Shown here piece by piece: positions 54,970 through 63,137 of a stretch of DNA of 64,000 bases. The DNA is from JACKHO01 sp041398745 (GTDB lineage Bacteria; Planctomycetota; Planctomycetia; Planctomycetales; Planctomycetaceae). The notes under the pieces were generated by a model that saw only the letters and a list, made by a program, of their open reading frames with translations, was not told the origin of the DNA and did not search any database. Location of the stretch: positions 310,001 to 374,000 of the forward strand of contig JAWKUB010000003.1 of NCBI GenBank assembly GCA_041398745.1, read 5' to 3'. A program made the position numbers and the translations under genes. Positions within the stretch are counted from its first letter, which is position 1; every line of letters starts with the position of its first letter.

Positions 54970-55062
54970 GGTGAGGATCTCCGGGATGAGTGAGCTGACG
55001 CGAAATTGGTTGGACCGAAATCGAGGTGCAGCGATGAGCCATTGAGGCGTTGAATGTGACAA

Positions 55063-55453
55063 GGACTGCGTTCAACCTAGCACTCAATTCTGGAGTGCGC
55101 TCCCTGTGATTTCCTGCAACGACTCAGTTTGCTCCAGCGCTAGACGGGTTTCAGGGATAGGGCTGATCAGCGAGTGTTGAGACTCTAGCCACGTACAGCG
55201 AATGTGATGTCACGTCAGAAATGAATCGTGGAATTCCCCGTCACGTTCTGTGATTTAGTGTTTTTCGCGAAGTCGCCAAAATGTGTCGAGTTTTGTGTCC
55301 CGATGGTTCCAGCAAGTCCGGTTACGCCAACGTTGCTGGCAGATTCCATAGCGAACCGGCCAAGTAAAAATGGTGTCAGCTGCGTGGCGACTTGCGTACG
55401 ATGCTGCCCAGCGGTGTGAGAATGGCTCAGTGCCCCTATTGAAGAGGTGAAGC
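55063..55453. other. Intergenic stretch with no supported gene
   Basis: About 390 bases before the GNAT gene. Short open frames on both strands do not look like proteins. I see small palindromes (for example TGATGTCACGTCA near 55206) but no rRNA, tRNA or repeat shared with the rest of the window. Confidence 0.5.
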
Positions 55454-56002
55454 GTGATTCCGTTCACTCAGAATCTGAAGGATGGAACGACTGTGACGAT
55501 TCGAGAGGCAACTGGTGCAGATGCCGAGTTAGCTCTGGATTATGTAGAGGCGATTTCTCTGGAATCGAACTTCCTGACCTTCGGACCGGGGGAGTTGGGC
55601 ATACCACTGGAGCAGGAGCGGGCCTACTTCGATTCCTTGCGTAGGACGGAAAATGCACTCTTTCTACTGGCTTTTGTCGAATCGCAACTTGTCGCGACTC
55701 TGAGTTTCAGTGGCGGAGTTCGACCGCGCATTCGGCATGTCGGTGAAATGGGAGTCTCGGTTCGAAAGTCACATTGGGGAAATGGAATTGCCGGATTACT
55801 GATCGACTCACTCGTCGAATGGGCGAAGCAAGGTGGGGTGGTTCGCAAAATCAACTTGAAAGTCCGAACCGACAACCATCGAGCGATTGAGCTCTACCAA
55901 CGCAAAGGATTTGAAATCGAAGGAACAATCAAAGCTGACTTCGCGCTCGGTGAAACGTACTACGACCAGCACTGTATGGGGCTGGTCGTAGACGAAAGCT
56001 GA
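55454..56002 (+). CDS. GNAT-family N-acetyltransferase
   Basis: 182 residues from a GTG at 55454 with GAAGAGG upstream. The acetyl-CoA motif is spread over RHVGEMGVSVRKSHWGNGIA and GLLIDSLVEWAKQ (the Q/R-x-x-G-x-G/A segment reads HWGNGIA), followed by KINLKVRTDNHRAIELYQRK and GFEIEGTI, the typical GNAT C-terminal strand-helix. It resembles RimJ/RimL-type acetyltransferases. The substrate is unknown. It converges with lysA, 85 bases away. Confidence 0.88.
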   Translation: MIPFTQNLKDGTTVTIREATGADAELALDYVEAISLESNFLTFGPGELGIPLEQERAYFDSLRRTENALFLLAFVESQLVATLSFSGGVRPRIRHVGEMGVSVRKSHWGNGIAGLLIDSLVEWAKQGGVVRKINLKVRTDNHRAIELYQRKGFEIEGTIKADFALGETYYDQHCMGLVVDES

Positions 56003-56087
56003 ATTGGAGACTGGATGTGGCAGTACACCGACAGGAATGTCGGTACCACCTGGAATTAACCAGTGCCGCCAAATTTTGCAATGGTCC

Positions 56088-57368
56088 CTACTTCAGCGCG
56101 AAGAGTTCGTGTTCGATGAGGTCGGCGTACGACTCACGCTTGCGAATGAGTTGCACATCAGAACCGTTGACGAGCACTTCGGCCCCGCGTGGGCGGCTGT
56201 TGTAGTTGCTGCTCATGACAGTACCGTAGGCTCCCGCGCTGAACGTGCAGAGCAAGTCACCACGTTTCAGCGGCGGCAGGTAGCGCCCCTTGGCCAAATA
56301 GTCGCCCGACTCGCAAATCGGGCCTACGACGTCGGTCGCTTCGCAACCTTCAATTTCGACCTCGTAGTCGGCGGGGGGGGGCACTTGGGGATTGACGGGC
56401 CAAATGCGGTGGAATGAATCGTACATGGCGGGGCGTACGAGGTCGTTCATCGCGGCATCTTGAATGACGAACAGCTTTCCGCCTTCACGCTTGGTGAAAA
56501 TGACTTCACTAATGAGTGCGCCGGCGTTGCCGCACACCGAACGTCCGGGTTCGAGAGCCAGTCGGCAATTGGCTTCTTTAATGTAGGGGATGATCACCTT
56601 GGCATACTCGCTGGCGGGAGGAGCCTCGGTTCCGCGGTAGTTCAGACCAAACCCACCACCCAGGTTGACCCAGTTGGTCTGATGTCCCTTCGAGCGAAGT
56701 TCAGTGACGACCTCCAAAGCCTTCTTGGCGGCGGCTTCATAGGGATCGGTCGTATTGATGGGCGACCCAAGATGCATGTGAATACCACGCAACTCGAGGT
56801 TGGCATCGGCGAGAACCTTATCAGCCAACGCGTTGTGACGTTCGATATCCATGCCGAATTTGTTCCCCTTCTTGCCAGTGGTCGTTTTGGCGTGGGTCTT
56901 GGCATCGATATCGGGATTCAGCCGCAGCGCGACGGGGGCGACCCGGTTCATGCTGGCCGCGATACGGGAAATCGCGTCGAGTTCGGCCTCGGACTCGACG
57001 TTGAACATGAGAATGTTCTGTTCCAGTGCCTGCCGGATTTCCGCATCGGTCTTGCCAACGCCTGCAAACACAACGCGCGTGGTGTCAGCTCCGGCATGCT
57101 GGACGCGGTAGAGTTCGCCGCCGCTGACAACGTCGAAACTGCAACCTGCTCCATTCAACAATCGCAGAATGCTGAGATTCGAATTGGACTTCACGGAGTA
57201 GCAGACCACAGGGTCAACCTCTTCAAAGGCATCCTGAATGGCCCGGTATTCGTGCAGGATTTTGTTGGCGGAGTAGACCCACAACGGGGTGCCGAATTCT
57301 CTGGCCAAGTCCGCGACTTTGACGTCTTCGCAATACAGTTCGTTGTTCTTGTACTGGAACAGTTCCAT
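56088..57368 (-). CDS. lysA: Diaminopimelate decarboxylase
   Basis: 426 residues. The PLP-binding Lys is in VVCYSVKSNSNLSILRLLNG; later come HMHLGSPINTTDPYEAA, LGGGFGLNYRG (pyridoxal-phosphate phosphate site) and EPGRSVCGNAGALISEV, and the catalytic Cys is in GPICESGDYLAKGRYLP. Converts meso-diaminopimelate to lysine in the last step of lysine synthesis. ATG start at 57368. It is transcribed alone between the GNAT gene and a palindromic repeat. Confidence 0.95.
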   Translation of the reverse strand: MELFQYKNNELYCEDVKVADLAREFGTPLWVYSANKILHEYRAIQDAFEEVDPVVCYSVKSNSNLSILRLLNGAGCSFDVVSGGELYRVQHAGADTTRVVFAGVGKTDAEIRQALEQNILMFNVESEAELDAISRIAASMNRVAPVALRLNPDIDAKTHAKTTTGKKGNKFGMDIERHNALADKVLADANLELRGIHMHLGSPINTTDPYEAAAKKALEVVTELRSKGHQTNWVNLGGGFGLNYRGTEAPPASEYAKVIIPYIKEANCRLALEPGRSVCGNAGALISEVIFTKREGGKLFVIQDAAMNDLVRPAMYDSFHRIWPVNPQVPPPADYEVEIEGCEATDVVGPICESGDYLAKGRYLPPLKRGDLLCTFSAGAYGTVMSSNYNSRPRGAEVLVNGSDVQLIRKRESYADLIEHELFALK

Positions 57369-57460
57369 GGAAATCTCAATTCAATTCTGATTGACACAAG
57401 GGGATATTGTTGATGATGCCCGCCCGCTGACATCGTGTTTGGTTCACTTAGAAGACAACT

Positions 57461-57600
57461 GTAGGGTGCGTGCAGCAAGTCGCCGGATTATGGTGGGTTA
57501 CGTTCGCAATTCAGACCTTCAGCAAAGTGACACCCAATTCTTGTGTTCGACAACTTGCGTAACGCACCGCCGTATTCAGTGCGAACTTCACCCACCCTAC
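57461..57600. repeat. GTAGGGTG palindromic intergenic repeat, copy 2
   Basis: A 140-base unit bounded by GTAGGGTGCGTG and CACCCACCCTAC, with an inner inverted pair GGTGGGTTACGTTCGCAA and TTGCGTAACGCACC. It resembles the shorter 48107-48214 copy. Such GTAGGGTG-ended units occur as dispersed MITE-like repeats in several bacteria. No protein frame inside is supported. Confidence 0.7.
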
Positions 57601-57634
57601 GAATGATCCAACGCAGGATGCTGAACGACGCATT

Positions 57635-58648
57635 CTAATCGCGGTGTGGTGTGCTGAAAATGCAGTCGACAATGACTGGTAAATGATCGGACCCACTGGC
57701 CGGTCCGACACGTCGGTTGCGGAATTCCAGTTCCGGGCTGCCGAAGACATGATCAATGGGCGTCCGCAGCAGCAAATTCCCGGCAGGCCAGGAGCATTGT
57801 GGTCCCGCTCCTCGCAGTGAACTGTGTAGTTGAGTGTTGGCAATAAGTGAACGCATGGGGGCTGTCCAGGGGGAGGAATTAAAGTCCCCCATCACCAGGA
57901 CGGGGCCTTCAACAGTTGACACATGTTCTTGAATTGCCTTGATTTGTTTGTTGCGGAGCCGCGTCCCCTCCGCGGAGACGCAGGGAAAACAGTGGACGAC
58001 AATGACGGTTATTGGGCCTTCCGGGTGCTGGAGCGTGGCTTGCAGTGAAGTGTTCTGATCGGAGAGGTAGATTTCTTTGACGTCGGTCACTTCGTGCGGC
58101 GAGTAAATTCCACCACCGAAAGCCCCATCAGTTGGAATGGCGACATGGTGGGCAAAGTGTTCTTTAATGTGTGCATGCCAGTAGGTCGTCAATTCCTCCA
58201 CGCACAGAACGTCCGGAAGTTCCTGCTGAATGAGTGCATCAACAAGCTCGGGGTCGCGTTTTCCGGCGTAGACATTAAATGTCATCGCCTTGAATTGAGC
58301 TGTCGGTGTTTTCGGAGGCAGGCGATGCCCTCCCCAATACATTGGTGCCACAAAACTACCGTGCCAAAGGAATGCGACGAACACCACGACAGCGACAACA
58401 CGATTCCTACCGAGTAACGCGATGACCAGAACCGCACACGAATAACAAGTTGCCTGCCATTGAAAGTGTGTCGTTAAATCACTGACCCACCAGAACTGCG
58501 ACGTCATGTTCCCCACGACGCCAGCGATCGCGGGCAGGACCAGTAAAACAGCAATCCAATGGCATTGTCGTTGAGACCATTCGGCCCAGGTCGGTTTGAT
58601 AACTTCCACCTGGAGGACTTCAGAGTTTGAATTGTCATTCGCCTGCAT
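57635..58648 (-). CDS. Membrane-anchored endonuclease/exonuclease/phosphatase protein
   Basis: 337 residues from the ATG at 58648. Three hydrophobic N-terminal segments (IAVLLVLPAIAGVVGNMT; SCAVLVIALLGRNRVVAVVV; further to FLWHGSFVAP) precede the EEP catalytic domain: MTFNVYAGKRDPELVDALIQ, VLCVEELTTYWH (metal-binding Glu), VLVMGDFNSSPW and GSDHLPVIVDCIF (the catalytic GDFN and SDH motifs). It should cleave a phosphodiester, perhaps in a lipid or nucleic acid, with its active site facing the periplasm. It overlaps the next upstream gene by 14 bases. Confidence 0.88.
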   Translation of the reverse strand: MQANDNSNSEVLQVEVIKPTWAEWSQRQCHWIAVLLVLPAIAGVVGNMTSQFWWVSDLTTHFQWQATCYSCAVLVIALLGRNRVVAVVVFVAFLWHGSFVAPMYWGGHRLPPKTPTAQFKAMTFNVYAGKRDPELVDALIQQELPDVLCVEELTTYWHAHIKEHFAHHVAIPTDGAFGGGIYSPHEVTDVKEIYLSDQNTSLQATLQHPEGPITVIVVHCFPCVSAEGTRLRNKQIKAIQEHVSTVEGPVLVMGDFNSSPWTAPMRSLIANTQLHSSLRGAGPQCSWPAGNLLLRTPIDHVFGSPELEFRNRRVGPASGSDHLPVIVDCIFSTPHRD

Positions 58649-59291
58649 AACGGTCCATCCAATCTTTGGCCGACTCCGCACTCGGACAGTCCGGCACTTT
58701 TTCTGCGATCCGACGCTGCATATGTGCAATTTGACGGGCCACCATAGGAGTTTCAATATGCTCCGAGTCATCCATGCCCAAAGCCTTAAGCATCCCGGCC
58801 ACGTTCGCCCCGAAAGACTTGAACTGAACCTGATCCAGTGCCGATTCAATAATGACGCCACCTTCCGCTTTGAGCGCATGTGCCAGCCGCTGCAGCTTTT
58901 GGTCGCCGACCGAATGCGGATGATGTTCCGTTGCCATGACAGTCAGGCGAATTGGCTGCAAATTCTCCGCCAGATTCTCATCGTCGATTGGCGGGATTTC
59001 ATGGGCGGCCATCAGCCAGATGTTTGGTTGCCGACCCCGCAGCAGATTTCGTAATTCCTGCAGGGTTCTGACCTGGATGTCTTCAAAGGCAATGGTACTG
59101 CCTTCCAGCCAGTTGACTGTGCGCTCCCAGGTGTCGGGAAAGTGACAAACCAGCAGCACGTGTCGGCCCTGAGTCAGTTCATCATGAACTTCTGCTGAGA
59201 ATTTCTTCCAGAGGGCATCCTCGCTCATCCAGACTCTGGACTGAATTTGCGGAAGTCTCTTGCCGCCGAACAACCAGTCAAACAGTCCCAT
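58635..59291 (-). CDS. Hypothetical protein coupled to hpnC
   Basis: 218 residues from ATG 59291. A GTG at 59303 overlapping the hpnC stop (GTGA) is an alternative start, which would couple the two. It opens MGLFDWLFGGKRLPQIQSRV and contains a long helical middle (AHALKAEGGVIIESALDQVQ) and an N-terminal beta/alpha part that recalls a Rossmann-like or helicase-like fold without signatures (RHVLLVCHFPDTWERTVNWL). I do not recognise it. Located between hpnC and the EEP gene in a three-gene unit. Confidence 0.65.
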   Translation of the reverse strand: MGLFDWLFGGKRLPQIQSRVWMSEDALWKKFSAEVHDELTQGRHVLLVCHFPDTWERTVNWLEGSTIAFEDIQVRTLQELRNLLRGRQPNIWLMAAHEIPPIDDENLAENLQPIRLTVMATEHHPHSVGDQKLQRLAHALKAEGGVIIESALDQVQFKSFGANVAGMLKALGMDDSEHIETPMVARQIAHMQRRIAEKVPDCPSAESAKDWMDRYAGE

Positions 59292-59299
59292 GAGGATTC

Positions 59300-60229
59300 T
59301 CACTTACCAGCGCGGGGCGTGAACAACAGTCGTCCCCACATTTTTAGCAAACTTCCCACAGCAGCCAGGGCAAGATTTGCTTTGGACACCTTGGGCCGAA
59401 CGGACCAGACATCGTAGTCAATTCGTTCAATTCCTTTGAGGATCTGCAGACCGCCTTGAATGAACAAATCGATATCGACCTGCAGACGTCCGGGCATTTG
59501 CGGCACCAGCGGCAGGCCCGCGACGAGCAACTCGCGGGCTCTGTCGACTTCAAACTTCAGTAACTCGCGAAACTCCGGCGTGGTCTTGCGCTGCTCTAAA
59601 TCAGAATCTGAATAGCCGAATCGGATGCGATCTTCCCGTGGCAAATACGTGCGCCCAATGTCGGCATCGCGCGACACGTCTTGCCAGAAATTGGCCAACT
59701 GCAATCCGGTGCATACGGAATCGGAGAGCAGGCCGCGTTCTTCGGTGAATGAACTGCAAAGATACAGGACCAGTCGACCAACAGGATCGGCACTGCGACG
59801 ACAGTAGTCGCGGAGTTGCTCGAACGATTCGTATTCCGTGACGATTTGGTCTTGTTTGAAAGCTGAAATCAAATCGAGGAAAAGATGCTTCGGGAGCGAG
59901 AATTGCCGAATCGAATCAGCAAGTGCGACGAACACCGGATGCCGGACCTCACCACCGTAGCAGGCTTCGACTTCCTCTTCCCACCATTGCAGCAACCGCA
60001 GCGACTCCGCACGGTCTCCCATTTCATCGCCCAAATCATCAGCCCAGCGGCAGAATGCATACACATTGAAGAAGTGCTGGTGCAAATGCCGCGGCAGCAG
60101 CCAACTGACAACGGGAAAGTTCTCATAGTGTGTCCGTCCGAGATTTGCACAATAGGCCTGCGCATCTTCGGCCGAAACAGTCTCCGTCTGCTGCGGGCCG
60201 AATCGGGCAAGGTCATCTCGAACTGACAT
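59300..60229 (-). CDS. hpnC: Squalene/phytoene synthase family, HpnC-type
   Basis: 309 residues. NVYAFCRWADDLGDE is the first Asp-rich motif (DXXXD); QLANFWQDVSRDADIGRTYL is the second. HYENFPVVSWLLPRHLHQHF at the N-terminus is typical of HpnC, which forms hydroxysqualene from the presqualene diphosphate made by HpnD in hopanoid and carotenoid-type squalene synthesis. HpnD and HpnE are not in the window. It begins a minus-strand unit with a hypothetical protein and the EEP nuclease. Confidence 0.87.
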   Translation of the reverse strand: MSVRDDLARFGPQQTETVSAEDAQAYCANLGRTHYENFPVVSWLLPRHLHQHFFNVYAFCRWADDLGDEMGDRAESLRLLQWWEEEVEACYGGEVRHPVFVALADSIRQFSLPKHLFLDLISAFKQDQIVTEYESFEQLRDYCRRSADPVGRLVLYLCSSFTEERGLLSDSVCTGLQLANFWQDVSRDADIGRTYLPREDRIRFGYSDSDLEQRKTTPEFRELLKFEVDRARELLVAGLPLVPQMPGRLQVDIDLFIQGGLQILKGIERIDYDVWSVRPKVSKANLALAAVGSLLKMWGRLLFTPRAGK

Positions 60230-60331
60230 ACAGGGAGGAGGAGATAGGATTCAGGAGTTAGGAACTGGGAACTTAGCGAGAGTGGTCTGAGGTTTGCTCG
60301 TCCGAGTTTCTAATGGATTGTCATTCAGTTT

Positions 60332-60396
60332 GTGAGCCGAAGGCCGTGAGGCCTCGGGCGATTGTCTTGCCCGGTCGCCTACGTGTCACGGCTCAC
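60332..60396. repeat. Palindromic intergenic element
   Basis: GTGAGCCG at 60332-60339 pairs with CGGCTCAC at 60389-60396, with partial pairing of the inner GGCCTCGGGCGA and TGCCCGGTCGCC. It lies between the PfkB kinase stop and the hpnC start, and could act as a transcript end for the kinase. It looks like a single unit of a dispersed GC-rich family. Confidence 0.45.
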
Positions 60397-60420
60397 ACAC
60401 AAACACAATTTCGATTTACT

Positions 60421-61380
60421 CTATTTGACCGTGAATGGAGCAGGGCAGTCGTTGATGGCGGCAAGCAGTTCGTTTTCGCGATAGACGCTCGTCGTTGCCC
60501 CGGTGGCCTGAACGCAACTGGCTCCCAGGGTGGTGCCGAGTTGCAGGCAACGTTCGAGGGGTTCTTTCTTCAGCAGGCCGTACATGAACCCCGCTGCAAA
60601 TGCATCGCCACCGCCAGTTCCGTCGACCTGCACAACTTGCAGCGGCGGCATTTGTAACAGGCGCCCTTCCTGGTCAAGGAGCAGGCTGCCTCCTTCACCC
60701 AGAGTGACGACAACATTTGCCGCACCGAGTCGGCGAAACTCATTTGCCTGCTCAATCGGTTCGTCGAGTCCCGTCAACACGTTGGCTTCGTCGCGATTCG
60801 GAAGGAAGAAGTCCGTTTCGGGAAGCGCGTCAGGCAGCATTTCGCGGATAATCGCTGGCTCACCAATGACCACATCCAACACTGTGAGGACACCAAATTC
60901 CCTGGCCCGGCGAAACAAGTCGGCAACGTTTTTTCCGGAAAGCGCGGCGTTGAGTCCGAAGCCGCCCACATAAATAATCTTCGCCTGCTTCAGAACTTCG
61001 TCTGAAACTTCGAGTCCCGTCAATTCGGCATTGGCCCCCACTGCGTGGATGAACCGCCGATCTTCTCCGGCGACATTCACAACCTGAGTCGCTGCCGTTT
61101 GTGAGGTCGTCGAAACGGACAGATACTTGCCACCAACACCCTGCTCTGTCATCGCTTTTCGTACATATTCTCCCAAGGCGTCATTGCCAATCCGACCAAT
61201 CACCTCGACAGCGACGTTCAGCTTCGTGAGATCAACCGCCACATTGGACGCGCAGCCACCAATGGACAGTTCCAGTCGGTCGGTTGTTTCCAGGCCGCCT
61301 GCATCGGGGAATCGACGTATGGGCGCGCAGACGAGGTCGGCGACAACGAGTCCCACGCAAAGTACGTCAGGATTTTCCAT
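60421..61380 (-). CDS. PfkB-family carbohydrate kinase
   Basis: 319 residues from the ATG at 61380. The N-terminal VLCVGLVVADLVCAPIRRFP and the GG-containing ELSIGGCASNVAVDLTKL bind sugar; C-terminal VDGTGGGDAFAAGFMYGLLK gives the anion-hole/catalytic Asp (DTGAGD-like, here GTGGGD). ATP-binding residues in VVTLGEGGSLLLDQEGR fit. Ribokinase or fructokinase type; the exact sugar is not clear. It is separate from the other PfkB kinase and has its own GC-rich 3' hairpin. Confidence 0.88.
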   Translation of the reverse strand: MENPDVLCVGLVVADLVCAPIRRFPDAGGLETTDRLELSIGGCASNVAVDLTKLNVAVEVIGRIGNDALGEYVRKAMTEQGVGGKYLSVSTTSQTAATQVVNVAGEDRRFIHAVGANAELTGLEVSDEVLKQAKIIYVGGFGLNAALSGKNVADLFRRAREFGVLTVLDVVIGEPAIIREMLPDALPETDFFLPNRDEANVLTGLDEPIEQANEFRRLGAANVVVTLGEGGSLLLDQEGRLLQMPPLQVVQVDGTGGGDAFAAGFMYGLLKKEPLERCLQLGTTLGASCVQATGATTSVYRENELLAAINDCPAPFTVK

Positions 61381-61598
61381 AACTGTTGATCTGTCGAGAT
61401 TCTGGAGATGGGGGGAATTGCCTGAGATCGTCGTGGAGTAGCGGGAGCTTGTCAATTTCCCGCTCATTGGAGAAGACTGATGAGTGACCAAATTCTGATT
61501 GGGGCAACATTCCGCTCAGTTGCTACGCGCCGGAGAGATCACTCCTTATTCTTGTCCCGGTCGTCCCCTCACTTTTGATTGAACCCCAGGAGTTTCCC

Positions 61599-62210
61599 GT
61601 GACCTCACAACAGTCCACTGTTGAACATGTTTTGGTTGTCCCGACATTGCTGTTCCATGAGGTGGGACATTTTCAGGGGTTCACGTCGAACATTGCCCCT
61701 TACCTCGACACGCTGTTCGATCCCAATTATGTGAGCTATCGCCCGCGTCCTGAGGTGGAAGAAGATCCCAGCTTCAAGCAACTCATTCCTTACTGCATTT
61801 TCCGGCACAACGGTGAGGTGTTTCACTACACCCGAGGGGGAAGCCAGGGAGAGTCTCGACTGCACAGCAAACGGTCGGTTGGAATTGGGGGGCACATTTC
61901 TGCAGAGGACCAGGAAAGCGGCACCTCGGTTTACCATGAGGCCATGTGGCGGGAAATTCGTGAGGAAGTGTTTCTGGAAACAGAGTTTAAGGAAACCTGC
62001 GTGGGGCTCATCAACGACGACGAAACCGAAGTGGGTCGTGTACATCTTGGTGTTGTTCACATATTTGATTTGGATATGCCCAAAGTTCGGCCCCGTGAAG
62101 AGTCGATTAAGCAGACAGGTTTTGCGCAACCGGCACAACTGGCCCATGAACGCGATCAATTCGAGACGTGGTCACAAATCTGCCTGGATTACCTGTTGTC
62201 GCAAAATTAA
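61599..62210 (+). CDS. COG4112-like Nudix-related protein
   Basis: 203 residues from a GTG at 61599 with CAGGAG six bases upstream. A Nudix-box relative reads GIGGHISAEDQ, then AMWREIREEVFLETEFK, with the REXXEE arrangement kept. YCIFRHNGEVFHYTRGGSQG and VHIFDLDMPKVRPREESIKQ match predicted phosphoesterases of COG4112. Probable hydrolysis of a nucleoside diphosphate derivative; substrate unproven. The frame extends to 61575 as TTG, but the GTG has the ribosome site. Confidence 0.8.
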   Translation: MTSQQSTVEHVLVVPTLLFHEVGHFQGFTSNIAPYLDTLFDPNYVSYRPRPEVEEDPSFKQLIPYCIFRHNGEVFHYTRGGSQGESRLHSKRSVGIGGHISAEDQESGTSVYHEAMWREIREEVFLETEFKETCVGLINDDETEVGRVHLGVVHIFDLDMPKVRPREESIKQTGFAQPAQLAHERDQFETWSQICLDYLLSQN

Positions 62211-62290
62211 CCCGATTGGTGTTTATCGGGAAAAGTTGATTCGAAATTGGGCCCCTGCCCTGTTCCGCGTGACGAAGGAGTGTCCGCATT

Positions 62291-62938
62291 ATGAAACTCA
62301 CCCGTAGAGATTGGATGACCGTTGGTGGTCTGGCTGGCCTGGCCGCTGTGACTGCACCAGCTATGGCACAAGAGGCCGTTCCTGCTGCCGCAGTCGGAAA
62401 AGTTTCGGAAGCACAGTTGGGTGAAATGTTGGCCGCCCTGGGTTTACAGGCTGACAAGAAAGCCCAACGCTACGACTTTGCCTTCGTTGCTCCGCTTGAT
62501 GATCAACAGTGGGAACTGTCCATGTCGGCAGTTCTGAGTCAGGATCAAAGCTCGTTATGGGTCATGGCCTGGCTGGATGAACTGCCGAAGTCCTCGGCCG
62601 ATGTCCCACGTACGGCCTTGCTGCGTCTCCTCGCAGAGAACGATCAACTCGGAAGTGGCAAGTTCTTTGCTTACATCCCGGCGAACCGCCGGTTTGTGCT
62701 GCAGCAAGTCGTCGCTAACGAGAACATGACTTCAGCCAAACTGCGCTACATCCTGCAGGACCTTGGTTCGAGCGTCATCGACACTTACGGCATTTGGTCA
62801 GTGCAAAGCTGGAACTCCACCGAGGCTCCACCAGTACCCGCAGGCGGCAGTGCTGCTGTTGCTCCTCCGTCACCTGAAGGTGGTGCCGCCCGGACCGTGA
62901 CCAACGATCCGAATTTCGAGCAACCCGTTCGCCGATAG
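62291..62938 (+). CDS. Tat-exported hypothetical protein
   Basis: 215 residues. MKLTRRDWMTVGGLAGLAAV is a twin-arginine signal with the R-R followed by a hydrophobic stretch and an Ala-x-Ala site (PAMAQEA). The mature part has a beta-rich middle (YDFAFVAPLDDQQWELSMSA, VLSQDQSSLWVMAWLDELPK) and a Pro/Gly-rich C-terminal region with repeated EGGAAR/PVPAGG. I do not recognise the family; the fold recalls a small alpha/beta protein with export. It starts 80 bases after the COG4112 gene and converges on glcD. Confidence 0.65.
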   Translation: MKLTRRDWMTVGGLAGLAAVTAPAMAQEAVPAAAVGKVSEAQLGEMLAALGLQADKKAQRYDFAFVAPLDDQQWELSMSAVLSQDQSSLWVMAWLDELPKSSADVPRTALLRLLAENDQLGSGKFFAYIPANRRFVLQQVVANENMTSAKLRYILQDLGSSVIDTYGIWSVQSWNSTEAPPVPAGGSAAVAPPSPEGGAARTVTNDPNFEQPVRR

Positions 62939-63048
62939 CAATTCGCGAACTCTGAAACCGTTACCCGATTCATCTCTCTGCGCGTGTGAGTTGAACCCTT
63001 GGTGATGGTTGTCATTTAACCTTGTGAATGATTCATTCCGGGGGCGAT

Positions 63049-63108
63049 AGCCGAGACCAAGCCGTTGACTGGATAGAGAGTGTTAAAACTCTCTTCCGGC
63101 CCTCGGCT
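63049..63108. terminator. Bidirectional hairpin between converging genes
   Basis: AGCCGAG (63049-63055) pairs with CTCGGCT (63102-63108), and an inner AGAGAGT/ACTCTCT stem lies at 63075-63094. It sits between the Tat-exported gene and glcD, which converge, so it may end both transcripts. No strong T-run follows. Confidence 0.45.
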
Positions 63109-63137
63109 TTGTCCGCATTTACGGTTCGGCCATTCTT

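Noticed and set aside
55255..55467. A 70-codon minus-strand frame before the GNAT gene
   Set aside because: No ribosome site, no domain, and it overlaps the GNAT start region; judged non-coding.
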